64,000 nt of DNA from Strigamia acuminata (lineage: Eukaryota > Arthropoda > Chilopoda > Geophilomorpha > Linotaeniidae): assembly GCA_949358305.1 (NCBI GenBank), contig OX442314.1:23119060-23183059 (forward strand). Reading direction: 5' to 3'. The position numbers were made by a program, and so were the translations under genes. Positions 1 through 10,054 of the stretch are shown here, in pieces (positions within the stretch are counted from its first letter, which is position 1; the number at the start of each line of letters is the position of its first letter). The notes under the pieces are model-generated. The model was not told the DNA's origin. It saw nothing but the letters and a program-made list of their open reading frames with translations, and made no database searches.

Positions 1-2193
1 ATTTACTTCGGTGTGTTTCTTCTCGACGAAAGCTAGGATGGCTTTGAAATTATCCCCTTTAGGAGCGTTCATTTCTCGTAGGACTTTGGTTGCGGTTTCG
101 TTTAGTCCTTGTTCGAAGAGAGCTTTCTGAGCGTGTTGGTCAAATGGTTTGTCCATTTCACGGAACAGGCTGTCGGCTCGTTGTACGTATTCCCTCAGAG
201 TTTCCCCGGGAGCTTGCTTCATAGAGCTTACTCTTTTCTGGATTTCTTGGCTCGTCTCGCCATATTGATTGTGGAACTTTATGACGAAATCTTCCCAGTT
301 TCGGGGTTGGACATCAGCGTACCAGTTTCGGGCCCGGTTGATCAGCATTTCTGGTATTCCGCGTGCAACCATTTCGTCGGGTTCCGCTCCTAAGCGATTA
401 ATCGTCAGGGCGACTTCGTCCAAAAACAAGTTGCCGGCGTTCCAGGATCCGTCGAACTTAATTAGTCTCAGGGTCGTCCACTTGATGTTGTTATCCTTGC
501 GAGAATACAGCCATCGGTCTGCGGAGTAACGTTTCAACAATCCTTCGCTTCGATCGTCCTCCTCGGTCTCTTGGCCACGGCTTTGTTGAAGTTTTTGGTC
601 CATGGCCTGAAGGAGTTCGTCTTTCATCGTCCGTAGTTGGTTGCTTAGCGAGTCAGTCTCACTAAGCAGCGGTGATGATCGTGGATTGTCGGAAGGGAGG
701 CTTGGGTAATGCGTACCGTTGCCCGTCAGTCCGAACTGATTGTGTTGGAACGACGTTTTCCCTGATGATCCCGCGGTGTTCGGGTTATTCGTGAGGTCTT
801 GCGCTATGGTTGAGTTATCTGGGTTCGCTTTCTCTGGAGCGGAGGTTTGGCTCAACTTTGTTCCGGGCGGTATCAGATCGTCCAGTCGGGTCCCCGTGAG
901 GCCTTCGTTCGTTTTTTTGATAAAAACGTAGGAATCTCTCCCAGCATACGCTTCGGCGGCGTGTTTCTTTTCGAGGTGATTTTTAACTGCGTTAATCTCC
1001 TCGAGCGTCGGCATGGCCAGTTTATTTTGACCTACTTCGTTGCGTATTTGATTCTTCTGATTTATACATCTGATTAGCTCTGCGTTAGGGTCGCCTGGGT
1101 TGTTATTACTGGTTTGGCCAGTTTTCATTGCGAATGAGTTTTTTACTGCCCATGATTGTGCGCCCTGATTATTCCTCCTATCCTGTATAAACGCCTCGTA
1201 CAGTTCTCCTTTGACTTCGTCCGATTCGTTCAAGATGCTATCTAGTCCGTTGACTCGGATACTGCCGTGAGATGCTTGAGAGTCGATACTTTCGCTGTCT
1301 GACGTTGCTTCGCCGCCTGTCTCGGACTGTTGTCGATCTGCTCCGACCCGACGTCGTTTCTCTCCGCGTCTGGCCGTGTTATCTGCCGATCGTTTTTCAG
1401 TCCTCTGATTTACTAGGTCGATTACTCGGCTTAGCTCTGCGTAGGGATCCTTGTCCTGGTCGATCTCGATGCCGTGTGCGCAAGCTACCCGAGTTACTTC
1501 TATTGCTTTGGCTACCAGCTCCTTAGCTGTGTGAGACCGTTCTGGGGAGCTCTGTACGGAGTTTGGCTCCGAATGCTGGCTTAACCCGTTGCTTGGCGGC
1601 CGGATCTGGCAGTCCTTTGCCATTTCTCGTTCGATTATTTTCTGCTTCGCGAGCAATTCTCGAGCCAGCTCGCGCTCCAGTGCCATTTGTTTAGCTTGGT
1701 GTTCTTGTGCCAAGCTCTGTTCCATGGCAGCTAATTTCTCGCGATGCTCTCTGGCTAAATCTTCCATCAATTCGTTTTTCTTCTTCTCTAACGCGACTGT
1801 TCTTGCTTGGTCTGCGCGGGCAGCCTCGTTGATAATTGCGGCACTTGTGTTTGCCGCTTTATTTAGAAGAGTCATTAGATCCATTTCACTGGGATCCTTT
1901 TCGACTGGTCTTGGGCTTTTCAATCCGAATCGAGGGTTTTCGAACGATTTATTTAGTCCGTTTTCTTCGTGAGAGCTTCCTGATCCTTCGAATTCGCCTC
2001 CCGTAAACGGAAGTTGTCTTGCAAGGGGAAGGCTTTCACTTGATGATTCCGTTGAAACTTTAGTCGAGTTAGTCTCGACTTCTGGTTCCACGTGGTTCGC
2101 TTCTTCCGCTTTTTGGCGTTCGATTTCTTCGGCTTCTTTTCTATCCTTTTCGTCGTTACGCCTTTTTCTATCTTCTGCGGTAGTTTTTGTCAT
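1..2193 (-). CDS. Gag-like polyprotein of LTR retrotransposon (partial)
   Basis: An ORF of 731 codons starts at ATG 2193-2191 (MTKTTAEDRKRRNDEK) and stays open to base 1; I checked every triplet and found no stop. The N-terminal third is charged. Around residues 125-205 there is a long Ala/Glu/Lys/Gln-rich heptad-like stretch, probably a coiled coil. The region around residues 570-715 has the layout of the Retrotrans_gag capsid family: a tryptophan-containing start, an RNWY/NWEDF-type core, and a Gln-Ala-Pro-Gly-Glu-Thr-Leu-Arg-Glu-Tyr helix. No CCHC zinc knuckle is reached before the edge. The start codon lies about 70 nt downstream of the primer-binding site, as expected for gag. The plus-strand ORFs here are antisense shadows. 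Confidence 0.85.
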   Translation of the reverse strand, partial: MTKTTAEDRKRRNDEKDRKEAEEIERQKAEEANHVEPEVETNSTKVSTESSSESLPLARQLPFTGGEFEGSGSSHEENGLNKSFENPRFGLKSPRPVEKDPSEMDLMTLLNKAANTSAAIINEAARADQARTVALEKKKNELMEDLAREHREKLAAMEQSLAQEHQAKQMALERELARELLAKQKIIEREMAKDCQIRPPSNGLSQHSEPNSVQSSPERSHTAKELVAKAIEVTRVACAHGIEIDQDKDPYAELSRVIDLVNQRTEKRSADNTARRGEKRRRVGADRQQSETGGEATSDSESIDSQASHGSIRVNGLDSILNESDEVKGELYEAFIQDRRNNQGAQSWAVKNSFAMKTGQTSNNNPGDPNAELIRCINQKNQIRNEVGQNKLAMPTLEEINAVKNHLEKKHAAEAYAGRDSYVFIKKTNEGLTGTRLDDLIPPGTKLSQTSAPEKANPDNSTIAQDLTNNPNTAGSSGKTSFQHNQFGLTGNGTHYPSLPSDNPRSSPLLSETDSLSNQLRTMKDELLQAMDQKLQQSRGQETEEDDRSEGLLKRYSADRWLYSRKDNNIKWTTLRLIKFDGSWNAGNLFLDEVALTINRLGAEPDEMVARGIPEMLINRARNWYADVQPRNWEDFVIKFHNQYGETSQEIQKRVSSMKQAPGETLREYVQRADSLFREMDKPFDQHAQKALFEQGLNETATKVLREMNAPKGDNFKAILAFVEKKHTEVN

Positions 2194-2265
2194 TTCTTAC
2201 GATATAATGATCGATCGAAAGATCCCGGTTATTATTTAAAGTATTGTCTTAAGGTTAGCAAATCT

Positions 2266-2283
2266 ATCCCGGACAGGCCCCCA
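2266..2283 (-). other. Primer-binding site (tRNA-Pro-like)
   Basis: The minus strand reads TGGGGGCCTGTCCGGGAT two bases after the LTR end. The complement of the animal tRNA-Pro 3' end, recalled from retroviral PBS sequences, is TGGGGGCTCGTCCGGGAT, so 16 of 18 positions agree. It ends in the obligatory TGG complement of CCA. Either tRNA-Pro with two mismatches or a related host tRNA is the primer. Confidence 0.75.
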
Positions 2284-2285
2284 CG

Positions 2286-2869
2286 TGTCGTGATTCGACT
2301 TTGTGGTTAAAGATAATAAATAATACACTCGGGAATACAATATATTTCAAATACTGCTTTATTAAAACACGCTTACTAATACAAATATAAGTCAAGATGT
2401 TTCCTGTGTTGGTCCTCGGATTCGGCTGCGAATACGAGTTGCCGCTAAACAATGGCGGATCCAATTGTTTAGTCCTACGCGTGGTCTATGTTTGTTGTCT
2501 AGGGTATTTCCACGTGTTATTATGAACACGCGAGAATTCGCTTTCTCGTGCGAATTAAACGAATATCGTTCGAATATTTATTCTAGCGTAGATTGGCTAC
2601 GCTAAATAAATGTGGCTGTTGTACAGTTGAAATGGTCAGCGGGCACCGGTCCTCGATCAATCCGTGAAACGGCCTGAAAGGTGAGGTAAATGGTGCTCTT
2701 GCTGAAATGTGGTAACTGTAGTGTCGTTTCCGGTCAAGCATTGGCTATATATATTAACCGGAAATGACGTCATATGCAAATCCTTCTGATTATGCAGGTT
2801 CGCAGAAACACGCGACTAGTCAGTCTAGTCGGTATTTCTAGCGCGCTCTAGTGGCGAGTATTAGTAACA
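2286..2869 (-). repeat. 5' LTR (about 584 bp)
   Basis: On the minus strand the LTR begins TGTTACTAATACTCGCC and ends ATCACGACA, giving TGT...ACA termini. It holds a TATA tract (2746-2754), an AATAAA signal (complement of 2358-2363) and, two bases beyond its end, the primer-binding site. The outer boundary could also be 2871 because the sequence reads AACACA. Boundaries are by inspection, since no second LTR is in the window. Confidence 0.75.
2746..2781 (-). promoter_or_regulatory. LTR promoter: TATA, CRE and octamer motifs
   Basis: Within the U3 part of the LTR, in minus-strand order, lie an octamer (ATGCAAAT on the plus strand, 2774-2781), a perfect cAMP-response element TGACGTCA (2765-2772), and a TATATATA tract (2746-2754). 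The motifs are nearly contiguous, as in a compact enhancer-promoter. Function is inferred from motif match only. Confidence 0.5.
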
Positions 2870-2919
2870 CAATAATCACCGCTAATTACTTCTTCAGGTG
2901 ATGCTGAATCACCACACGC

Positions 2920-3055
2920 TCTCCGTCTGGCGTTCCTCTTCGTCTGGCGTTCCTCTCTGCCTGGCACCCCTCTCTGCCCAGCGCCATTCTCTGCTTGGTG
3001 TCCCTCTCCGCCTGGCATTCCTCTCTGCCCAGCGCCCCTCTCTGCCCGGCGCCCC
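2920..3055. repeat. 17-bp minisatellite, eight units
   Basis: Eight consecutive 17-bp units with consensus close to TCTCTGCCCAGCGCCCC fill exactly 136 bp. It is pyrimidine-rich on the plus strand and far more GC-rich than its surroundings. It lies 50 bp outside the LTR edge. The flank 2896-2912 also forms a small GGTGAT/ATCACC hairpin. Frames across it are low-complexity artefacts. Confidence 0.85.
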
Positions 3056-3070
3056 TGGGCTGCAGCCCAG
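3055..3070. repeat. Perfect 16-bp palindrome
   Basis: CTGGGCTGCAGCCCAG equals its own reverse complement and abuts the last minisatellite unit. About 25 bp downstream GATGGCC-CT-GGCCATC forms a second perfect inverted repeat. It may be the terminal structure of a mobile element; no partner terminus was found. Confidence 0.7.
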
Positions 3071-3883
3071 TTAACTTAATGGTAAAGATGGCCCTGGCCA
3101 TCACCCGCCTAAGTAAAGAGGGAAAAGACGCAGCCCCGCCATTTTGCGCGCAACAAGCCGTTGTGCTGTGCCATTTCCATTCCTATTATTTCGCGACCGT
3201 TGTCGTATTCATTATTGTTCAATTCATAGTCATTATTATTAGTTTTAGCCTAATTTATTAATTCAATTGTATTTCATTAATAAATCATTTGTTCATTTGA
3301 ATTAAACCACTTGTGTATTTTATTTAAACATCTAGACAACCTTTTGGCCACTTATTCCTGATTTAAGTCTTACAATAGCATTCAACATGTGATTAAAACC
3401 CGAATCGTAGCAGGGCATAATATAATTCAACATCGTCACAACTTCTTTAAAAACTATTTGTTAGATTATCTAATTTCCCCAATCGGAAATGATTCTCCTT
3501 TATACATTAGCCTAGCCTGTTACACACTAACAAGCGTATAATCCATTTTATTTGCTAAATTAAAGTTTAGCTCCCAAAAAATAATTTTCATTCCTGAATT
3601 AACGCCATTGCTGTTCACACTCTAATATCGTCACAAACTCGTTTCGTCATATGCGCAAACAATGTTCATGCTTGCGTCTCATTGAATGAGGCGATATTAT
3701 AATCGATATTGCTAGCCATATAATTCGATAATACATTTAAACTTCACAAGCGATACAAAAAGATATAAAGATATTAGTGTTTACTTTCCACAAAAACACA
3801 ACAGAATATAGTCATGAAACGTGGAATAAACTAGAATTTATTATTATTATTCAGCTTGCTTCCAGAATTCCATTTACTTGTTA
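3071..3883. other. Intergenic, no gene seen
   Basis: AT-rich sequence downstream of the ionotropic receptor. I see no ORF with coding character. The only item noted is a minus-strand AATAAA (complement of 3837-3842), about 45 nt past the receptor stop codon, which is its likely polyadenylation signal. Confidence 0.6.
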
Positions 3884-6263
3884 TCAGAATAACATTTTGG
3901 ACAATATCTCGATCACAAACACTATCAGTGCAATTCCAATTCCCAAGCACAAAGTAAAAAAAAGGCCAACGACTGCAGGCATTTTAATAGTTGCAACTTC
4001 TCTTCGCACTCGGTCACAAACGGCATTATGATCATCGTGATTAACGACACGATAGAGTTTTCTGTAAACACCGTTTTCCGAAAAAATCAGTGTACTACAA
4101 GTATTTGATAAATTTTGAATCAATTAGATGTTCATTGAATTATAAGTTGTAGCTTACTATTGATTAAAAAGCTGTTTGTATAGAAATTGCTTGTTATATG
4201 TAAAACAAAAGTCAGATTCCATAACCACCTCATCCAAGAATCGAAATGAACAGTTATTTTCGACTTTGAGTTTCAATACTTCCATTATTTGAAAATATGC
4301 TATTTTACGATTGTATACCAATTCCTTTCCTTCTTCATTAGACATTACCAGAAACTTCTCAGGATTACTACTGATTTTCTTGTATGCTCTGGCATACAGA
4401 TCCTCTTTAGAAGCCTGCATGCAAAAATTCAAATGAAATTAATCCATACCATCTGGGATTAATTAATTTTTAAAAAAAAGCTTTAAGGAAAATATGGCCA
4501 TACCTTTAATAACTGAAGTGGACTAGTGTCTTTAAGTGTGGCTAAGTCATAGTTGGATTCGTAAAGGAATTCATGAAAACTATTAAATGGTAATTTGAGT
4601 CGAGTCACAGCTAAAATCGATGTAAGACTTGAACAGTAGTTTATAAATATAATGATGCAAAAAATATGAAATACGACCAAACATATTCTACCAGATAGAC
4701 CGTAAACTCGAACTGGAATACCTATAAAACACATCTCCATTTTAACCTAACACTGTGATTACTTTCACACCTACTTAATTTTACCCGTGTGAAGTATCAT
4801 TTGTAAAGCACATCTTGTATAATAGCAAATTATTGTAGCAATTCTAATTGCTTTTTGGGGCCAACGTTGTTCCTTATTTTTGATAAAACAAATAATTGAC
4901 AAAAAAGCTGCAAATAAAATTGTAAAAGCCATTATGCAGATCCATGAGAGCAAGGAAAAAGGCTCCAAATAAAAGAAAAATCTTTCTTCTGTGTTGCCTT
5001 TATGGTGATATAGTAATTTATAATGGATTTTCGTAACAGCTGGCGAATAAAGTATGAATTCGGACCTCTCGTTGGTCTTCACTAGTGAAATTCCCATATC
5101 GCTCTCCTGTATTAAGGTATTTCTCTTTTGAAAACGTTTTTTGAAGAATTACAAATGAAATTACATTTCTGTATACTGTTCCAACTATTCCAGATGCGTA
5201 CGAAGCATTTACCTTAGCCCCAAATAATTTATCTTTTACTTCAGTCAGGCTAGCACTTTATACAAGGAAACATAACTTAGATTTTTTATATTTAACGATT
5301 AAAACTGTTTAAATTACTTAAATAAAGTTGTGCTCTGAATAGTGTTCAATATTTCACCATGTAATCCTCCGATAGTCCGCTGTTCGTTCTTCTCGGAAAT
5401 TGAAAAAAATGGGTGGAACTAATTAGAAAACATAGTGACTTCAATAATTTGTGCATTGAATGGCAAACCAATATAACTTATTTACCGGTAAGGTGGCGAA
5501 ACGAATCGGTTCTTCAATGTACGAAGGCAAAGGCACAGGCAAACGTGAAAATTTTAAAACACCGTTCTTCGGATCCCAAACGCCACTTTTTTGCTCCTTT
5601 ATCACACTTCCGTGAGCCGTATACAAACGAAATAAAAACCATTCCTTGAATACATAAAATTACTTGAAACGTAACGATTTCAGCATTAACTCCCATAACT
5701 ACCGTACCTCGTGTGAATGCCCGACGTGCAATAAAAATAAAGCGATATTATGTGGAATGAAAAAATTTCCAAAATTTTCCAACTTCTCTTCTAATATTAG
5801 TAACCAATTACAGGGGCAATGACTTAACTTTAAGGCCTTTACCACTATTCCAATAGCAGTATTTGGTTTGCTTATGATCAACACAGTGCCGAAATTGTTC
5901 AGTTCGTTCAGGTCAAATTCATTCACGGGTGCAACACTGGCAGAGATCAGATGTTGCGAGAAGTGTTCAGATAAATAAACTTAAAGAAAACAAAATTAAA
6001 ACTACCGAAATGTAATGAAACAAAAATATTTCTTACCAAAATCCTGGTCATCCGTTAGAATTATTATTTTTGACCATTGGACATATTTTAAGAAATTAGT
6101 TGAAAATTTGTGGATCAAATTAATTTCTATCCGCGCAAATAAAACGAGTTAGTACTTGCATTTAAGTTTGTATTATCGATGGTTACGTTTTCCTACCAAC
6201 ATCTTCCTTAGAAACAGCCGAAATGATGCAAGAAACAACCGCAGCATAAAATAACACTTTCAT
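3884..6263 (-). CDS. Ionotropic receptor (iGluR-like), 10 exons, 586 aa
   Basis: Exons (minus): 6263-6197, 6126-6037, 5979-5708, 5644-5486, 5391-5318, 5255-5165, 5106-4785, 4721-4504, 4414-4158, 4094-3884. They join in frame to 587 codons including TGA. The protein starts with a signal peptide (MKVLFYAAVVSCIISAVS). A short divergent N-terminal region is followed by ligand-binding lobe S1 with GIVGTVYRNESDMGISL and an ERSEF arginine motif. Next come a PFSLLSW pre-M1 motif, M1, a pore-loop segment, M2 beginning after YGLSGRI (NYCSSLTSIL region), lobe S2, and a final membrane helix near the C-terminus. This order is diagnostic of the ionotropic glutamate receptor superfamily. The short N-terminus and divergent pore fit the arthropod IR branch (chemosensory ligand-gated cation channels) rather than AMPA/NMDA receptors. 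The exact IR subtype and ligand are not recognisable. A polyadenylation signal lies just downstream. Confidence 0.88.
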
Positions 6264-6645
6264 CTTGCAAGATTCAATAAGAACAAGGTGGTGTAATATG
6301 TTATTATATCCTTGCTTAGCTAAAGTATTACTAGTAATTGCATATAAAAAGTCGTGTTACAGGTATTTTAGGTGTTTGTTTTGACATAGAACAAATGCCA
6401 AAATGTAGAAAAAACAATTTTTATGAGCAATACATTTATATTTGATTTATCGTTTAATTTGCTAATCAACTGTTTATAAAATTATTATAATAAGCAATTT
6501 TGTAAACAATTTTATATCATTATTTTATTACTTATTAAATTCAGTGTACTCATAAGTCAGTGTAGCCCGGGCATTGCACCAGGGTCCAGACAGCTGTGTG
6601 GTCCGGATAGGGTTGGTCGTTTTCATTAAAATTTTTAATGAAATA

Positions 6646-6838
6646 TGTTGTGTTCTGACTTGCGTATTAGATGTAATAATTGTTATGGCAACAATAAATG
6701 TATGCATTGTTGCCGCGGTTGGAATAAAAAGTTCAGTTGTTGTGAAAATGTGTAAATGAGTAGTTCATTTTCTGGGCCTCTCCTAGATGGTCAGGCCTAG
6801 GACATACTTAGTATTTTAGAACGATGAGATATACTAAA
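6646..6838 (+). repeat. LTR 1 of the miniature element (193 bp)
   Basis: Starts TGTTGTGTTCTGACTTGCG and ends GATATACTAAA. It carries an AATAAA signal and an ATTGTT...AACAAT inverted repeat. It matches LTR 2 almost base for base but lacks a 17-nt segment next to the GGTTGG motif. Confidence 0.88.
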
Positions 6839-6839
6839 T

Positions 6840-6849
6840 TGGCGCAGTC
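6840..6849 (+). other. Primer-binding site of the miniature LTR element
   Basis: TGGCGCAGTC directly follows LTR 1 after one base. Gypsy-group elements with a tRNA-Ser-type primer share this start; the downstream bases (AATGG) diverge. Confidence 0.65.
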
Positions 6850-7366
6850 AATGGAACTTAACTTATGTGCGTGTGGACTGTGAACTCTTTAAAATAAATT
6901 TAGAAAATAAAAGAAATAAACGGGATTAAGCCTGAATTCGAGTTTGGAACGTTGGCCGTTCCAATGTGTTGTGCTGTGCCGAGTGGACAAGCTCTAGTTG
7001 CCGACTTTGGAGTTTTAAGCCGTTAGTTATCCGTGAGTAGCGGTAATTTGGCGGCGTTTGAATTTTTGCTGATGTTGCGACGTGAGTGTGACGTATTTGC
7101 GATTATTCTTTGAGGCGCCGTGTGACTCGACTGGAGTTCTAGTTTGCTGCGACTACCCATCGTGTGTGTGTGGTCAAGTAGTTCACACATAGCTGACTCT
7201 GGCTGGGTCGGTTGTGGGACGTTTTCTTGCGAGTAGCAAGGAGCACAGTTGTTGTGTAGTCGACATTCGGGTGCTGTTTTGGTGCAAGGAGCATCGTCTG
7301 TAGTGTGCCCTGGTATGGTCTGCTGAGATAGCAAGACGAGCTGTCTTTGGTCGTGGTTCTACTGTT

Positions 7367-7828
7367 GTGTCAAGAGACACTATGGTGCGACTTTCTTACT
7401 GTCGAGAAAACAGTAGTGACCACGTTGTTGCGTGGAAGACGGGTCGTCGAGGATTTCGACTAATTTCCGAGTTGCCAAGGAAGTCGACAAGTGTGTGGAT
7501 TCGTCAAGCGAGGCCGACGCCGACTTTGGTTTGTCGAACGACGTTGACGAGTGGTTTTGACTTGGTCAGCCAGCTGACTAGGCATGAGAGTAAAATTGAT
7601 CAAGTGTCAGCAGTGGATGAGGCATTGGAGAAGCAGGATTTGCAAAGAGTGAGCACGGATTCGAGTGTGCTGGTTGAAGCAGGTTCAGACACTGTAGTGT
7701 CGCTGGATCCAGTGGCAGAGATTGCATCACAAGATCCAAGTGTTGCTCAAGGTCAAGCGGCAGTGGTGGTACAAGATCCAGTTGCAGATATCACCCTGGT
7801 TCAATGCAAGATCCTGGAACAGAGCTAG
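7367..7828 (+). CDS. Internal ORF of the miniature LTR element, function unknown
   Basis: A 153-codon ORF lies in the interior of the element. Its C-terminal half is rich in Val, Asp, Ala and Gln with a loose (V)QDPVADI repeat; the N-terminal half is basic. I recognise no gag, protease or nucleocapsid motif. It may be a decayed gag remnant or simply an open stretch in a GC-richer interior, so coding status is doubtful. Confidence 0.3.
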   Translation: MSRDTMVRLSYCRENSSDHVVAWKTGRRGFRLISELPRKSTSVWIRQARPTPTLVCRTTLTSGFDLVSQLTRHESKIDQVSAVDEALEKQDLQRVSTDSSVLVEAGSDTVVSLDPVAEIASQDPSVAQGQAAVVVQDPVADITLVQCKILEQS

Positions 7829-8126
7829 GAACACTCATTTTCCCAAAGTCTGGAGGGTCTTGGGACCATTATGTTGCGATAATAATTAAAGTTCAAATGA
7901 AAAATCTTATTAGTCTATTAAGCAAACGTTGAATTGTGGGGTTATATTCTCTTCACAATATATTCTCTTCATAATATATGTAATAAAGAGGCTAAAATCT
8001 ATAAGTTGGAATTGATCAGAACTGCTAAATGTGAATTTGAATCTACACTCTGAAATTTGGTTTCATCTCATTACTTGAAAATTGTTTATTTGTTAAAGAG
8101 AAGTGTAATTCCAAGTTGGGGAGTGA

Positions 8127-8336
8127 TGTTGTGTTCTGACTTGCGTATTAGATGTAATAATTGTTATGGCAACAATAAATGTATGCATTGTTGCCTCGGT
8201 TGGGTTAGCAACTGAGGTGGAATAAAAAGTTCAGTTGTTGTGAAAATGTGTAAATGAGTAGTTCATTTTCTGGGCCTCTCCTAGATGGTCAGGCCTAGGA
8301 CATACTTAGTATTTTAGAACAATGAGATATACTAAA
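8127..8336 (+). repeat. LTR 2 of the miniature element (210 bp)
   Basis: Direct repeat of LTR 1, preceded by the polypurine tract and followed by the AAATA target duplication. It retains a CCTCGGTTG...CAACTGAGG hairpin (8 of 9 pairs) that LTR 1 lacks because of the 17-nt difference. Confidence 0.88.
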
Positions 8337-8754
8337 AAATAGTTACACCGTATTTGGACTGCAAATTAGTTCGTGAATTCGATTAAATCGATAGTACGAG
8401 AAATCAATTCCAACTTGGCCGAGCAAAGTGCATCAAAAGTGGCCGGCGTGCAGCCCATTTCCATACGCTCTCCCTCCCTCAGACATTTTGTCCGACCAGC
8501 TGTATGGACCAGACATTCCTTAGTCTGGACAAATTTCTGGGACCAGTCCTATGTCTGGGTTACACTAGAGTACACTGTATCTACAAATTTGCAAATTTGT
8601 TCATGGAACTTACGTTTGGTGGTCAGAAATGACAAAACCACAGAACAAGGAGTAGAATTCAACCGGCTAACTTGAGCAACAAAAAGTTATTATTTCTAGT
8701 TTATTTCACGCAAACTCGTATAATTTCTAAACATTGATTTCTCCATTATTACAT

Positions 8755-9080
8755 CACAGCTTTGAGTTTAATGAAATTTAATAAAAAGTTGTGTTAGATT
8801 AATTTCCAATTTCTAAGCAGAATTGATTCCTTCTTTAGTTTTTGTATTTATTTTTTAATTCAATTTATTAAAAATTTATGTTAGATTAATTTCTAGTTTC
8901 TAAGCGAAATTGATTCCGCCTTTACTATTTGTATTTATATCGTACAGTAATTCAATTTATTAAAAATTTATTTGCTAGATCAAGTTTTACTTTGTAAGCA
9001 GAATTGATCATTTCTTTAAGCTTCGTATTTATTTCTTTAAGCTTCGTGTTTATTTCTTTAAGCTTTGTATTTATTTCTTA
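8755..9080. repeat. Degenerate ~90-bp tandem repeat passing into a ~21-bp repeat
   Basis: Three diverged copies of a roughly 90-bp unit (TTATTAAAAATTTATGTTAG... ...TCTAAGCAGAATTGAT... ...TTCAATTTA) run from about 8755 to 9015. They are followed by three to four copies of TTTATTTCTTTAAGCTTCGTA up to about 9080. AT-rich, no coding potential. Confidence 0.75.
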
Positions 9081-9550
9081 GTTACACTTCTTTAAAAACT
9101 ATTTGTTGTACTCTAGTTGCAGTCAAAAAGGCACTTTACAAGATGTCGTCCCATTGGTCGAGTTGCAAAACAGTGATGCAACAATGTCACATGAATTTAA
9201 CATGTTTCATTGAATTCCTCACATGTCATTCATTTACTTAAATTCATAATCAAAAGTTTTTTTGAATTGACATGATTGTGAAATAATTCAGCTGGTAGGT
9301 GTTCTAGATTGCATTCAAATAGTTGTGTAATAAACTAAATCTTTGTTTATAAAATCGGATTTAAATTTACAATTACATTTACAAAACCCTTGAAACGGTT
9401 TGTTCGAATACATCCACAAAAACTCATTTATAATATGAAACTATCACCTTCAACGTGGACACGGGCTCATGAGCCTAGGGGGCTCTGGAGAATGAAAAGC
9501 AACCTTTTTTATTTTTAAAATATAAAAATCCTAGCTATGGCTCTACTAAA

Positions 9551-9627
9551 AGGGCCCATCAACCCAACTTACACATGGGCCCATCGACCCAACTAGCATG
9601 TGGGCCCATCAACTCAACTTGTACATG
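9551..9627. repeat. 25-bp tandem repeat with GGGCCCATC, three units
   Basis: Three units of about 25 bp, each starting GGGCCCATCAACCCAACTT or a close variant, sit in AT-rich DNA. An inverted GGGCTCATGAGCC motif lies 90 bp upstream (9464-9476), hinting at a decayed mobile element. No terminal structure was identified. Confidence 0.7.
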
Positions 9628-10054
9628 GTCCTCTGCTCTGACTCTCGAAGTCAAACAGAATAAAAAAAATCAAATTAACAAGCATTCCATTGGGAAACAT
9701 GACGAAAATGGCGACAAAATGACCAGACCCCAATTTCTGCAACTGATAAACATACAATGCTTTCGTTTGGATGACTCTTGTTCATATTATGTGAAAAAAT
9801 AAAATTAGACTGTTCACACTAAACAAAAACATTTTTTTTAAATAGGTCTACATATTTTCAAAAAATAAAAAAATAAAGACTTATCACAACTTTTCAGTAA
9901 ATTTAAATTTTAAATTAAATACGGTACATTCATTTTACAATTACCGTGATTAGATTCATATTTATTGCTTTTTCGAGCTCTTCTTCCACTGTGTAAAAAA
10001 TGACGAATCAAGAATCCACAAACTTGTTATTTAACCACTTTTCTGGTTTTTATT

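Larger units (their letters stand above)
1..2869 (-). mobile_element. LTR retrotransposon, 5' part, running off the left edge
   Basis: Read on the minus strand, the segment has the order LTR (2869-2286), primer-binding site (2283-2266), short leader, then a gag-like ORF open from 2193 to the window edge. This is the canonical 5' end of an LTR retrotransposon. Pol and the 3' LTR would lie to the left, outside the window, so superfamily and age cannot be settled; the gag type fits Ty3/gypsy or a related group. The uninterrupted 731-codon frame suggests a fairly young insertion. The target-site duplication cannot be checked with one end only. Confidence 0.85.
6646..8336 (+). mobile_element. Non-autonomous miniature LTR retrotransposon (TRIM-like)
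   Basis: Two near-identical terminal direct repeats (6646-6838 and 8127-8336) flank a 1.29-kb interior. The target-site duplication AAATA is present on both sides (6641-6645 and 8337-8341). The primer-binding site TGGCGCAGTC begins one base after LTR 1 at 6840; it resembles the gypsy-group PBS TGGCGCAGTCGG. A polypurine tract (TTGGGGAGTGA, ending 8126) abuts LTR 2. There is no room for pol and no protease or reverse transcriptase motif, so the element would depend on an autonomous partner. Confidence 0.88.
6542..8577. mobile_element. DNA element with CAGTGTACTC termini, split by a nested LTR element
   Basis: Both outer ends start CAGTGTACTC when read inwards (6542-6551, and the complement of 8568-8577). 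The inverted similarity continues with GTGTA(G/A)CCC and a GGTCCAnACAGCTG block. Without the nested 1.7-kb LTR element and its 5-bp duplication, the host element would be about 340 bp, a MITE-like size. No clear target duplication flanks it. The inner similarity is imperfect, so the family is not assigned. Confidence 0.5.

Noticed and set aside
109-2310. Several plus-strand ORFs at the left edge
   Set aside because: They lie antisense to the continuous 731-codon gag frame and show no motif; they are shadows of that coding strand.
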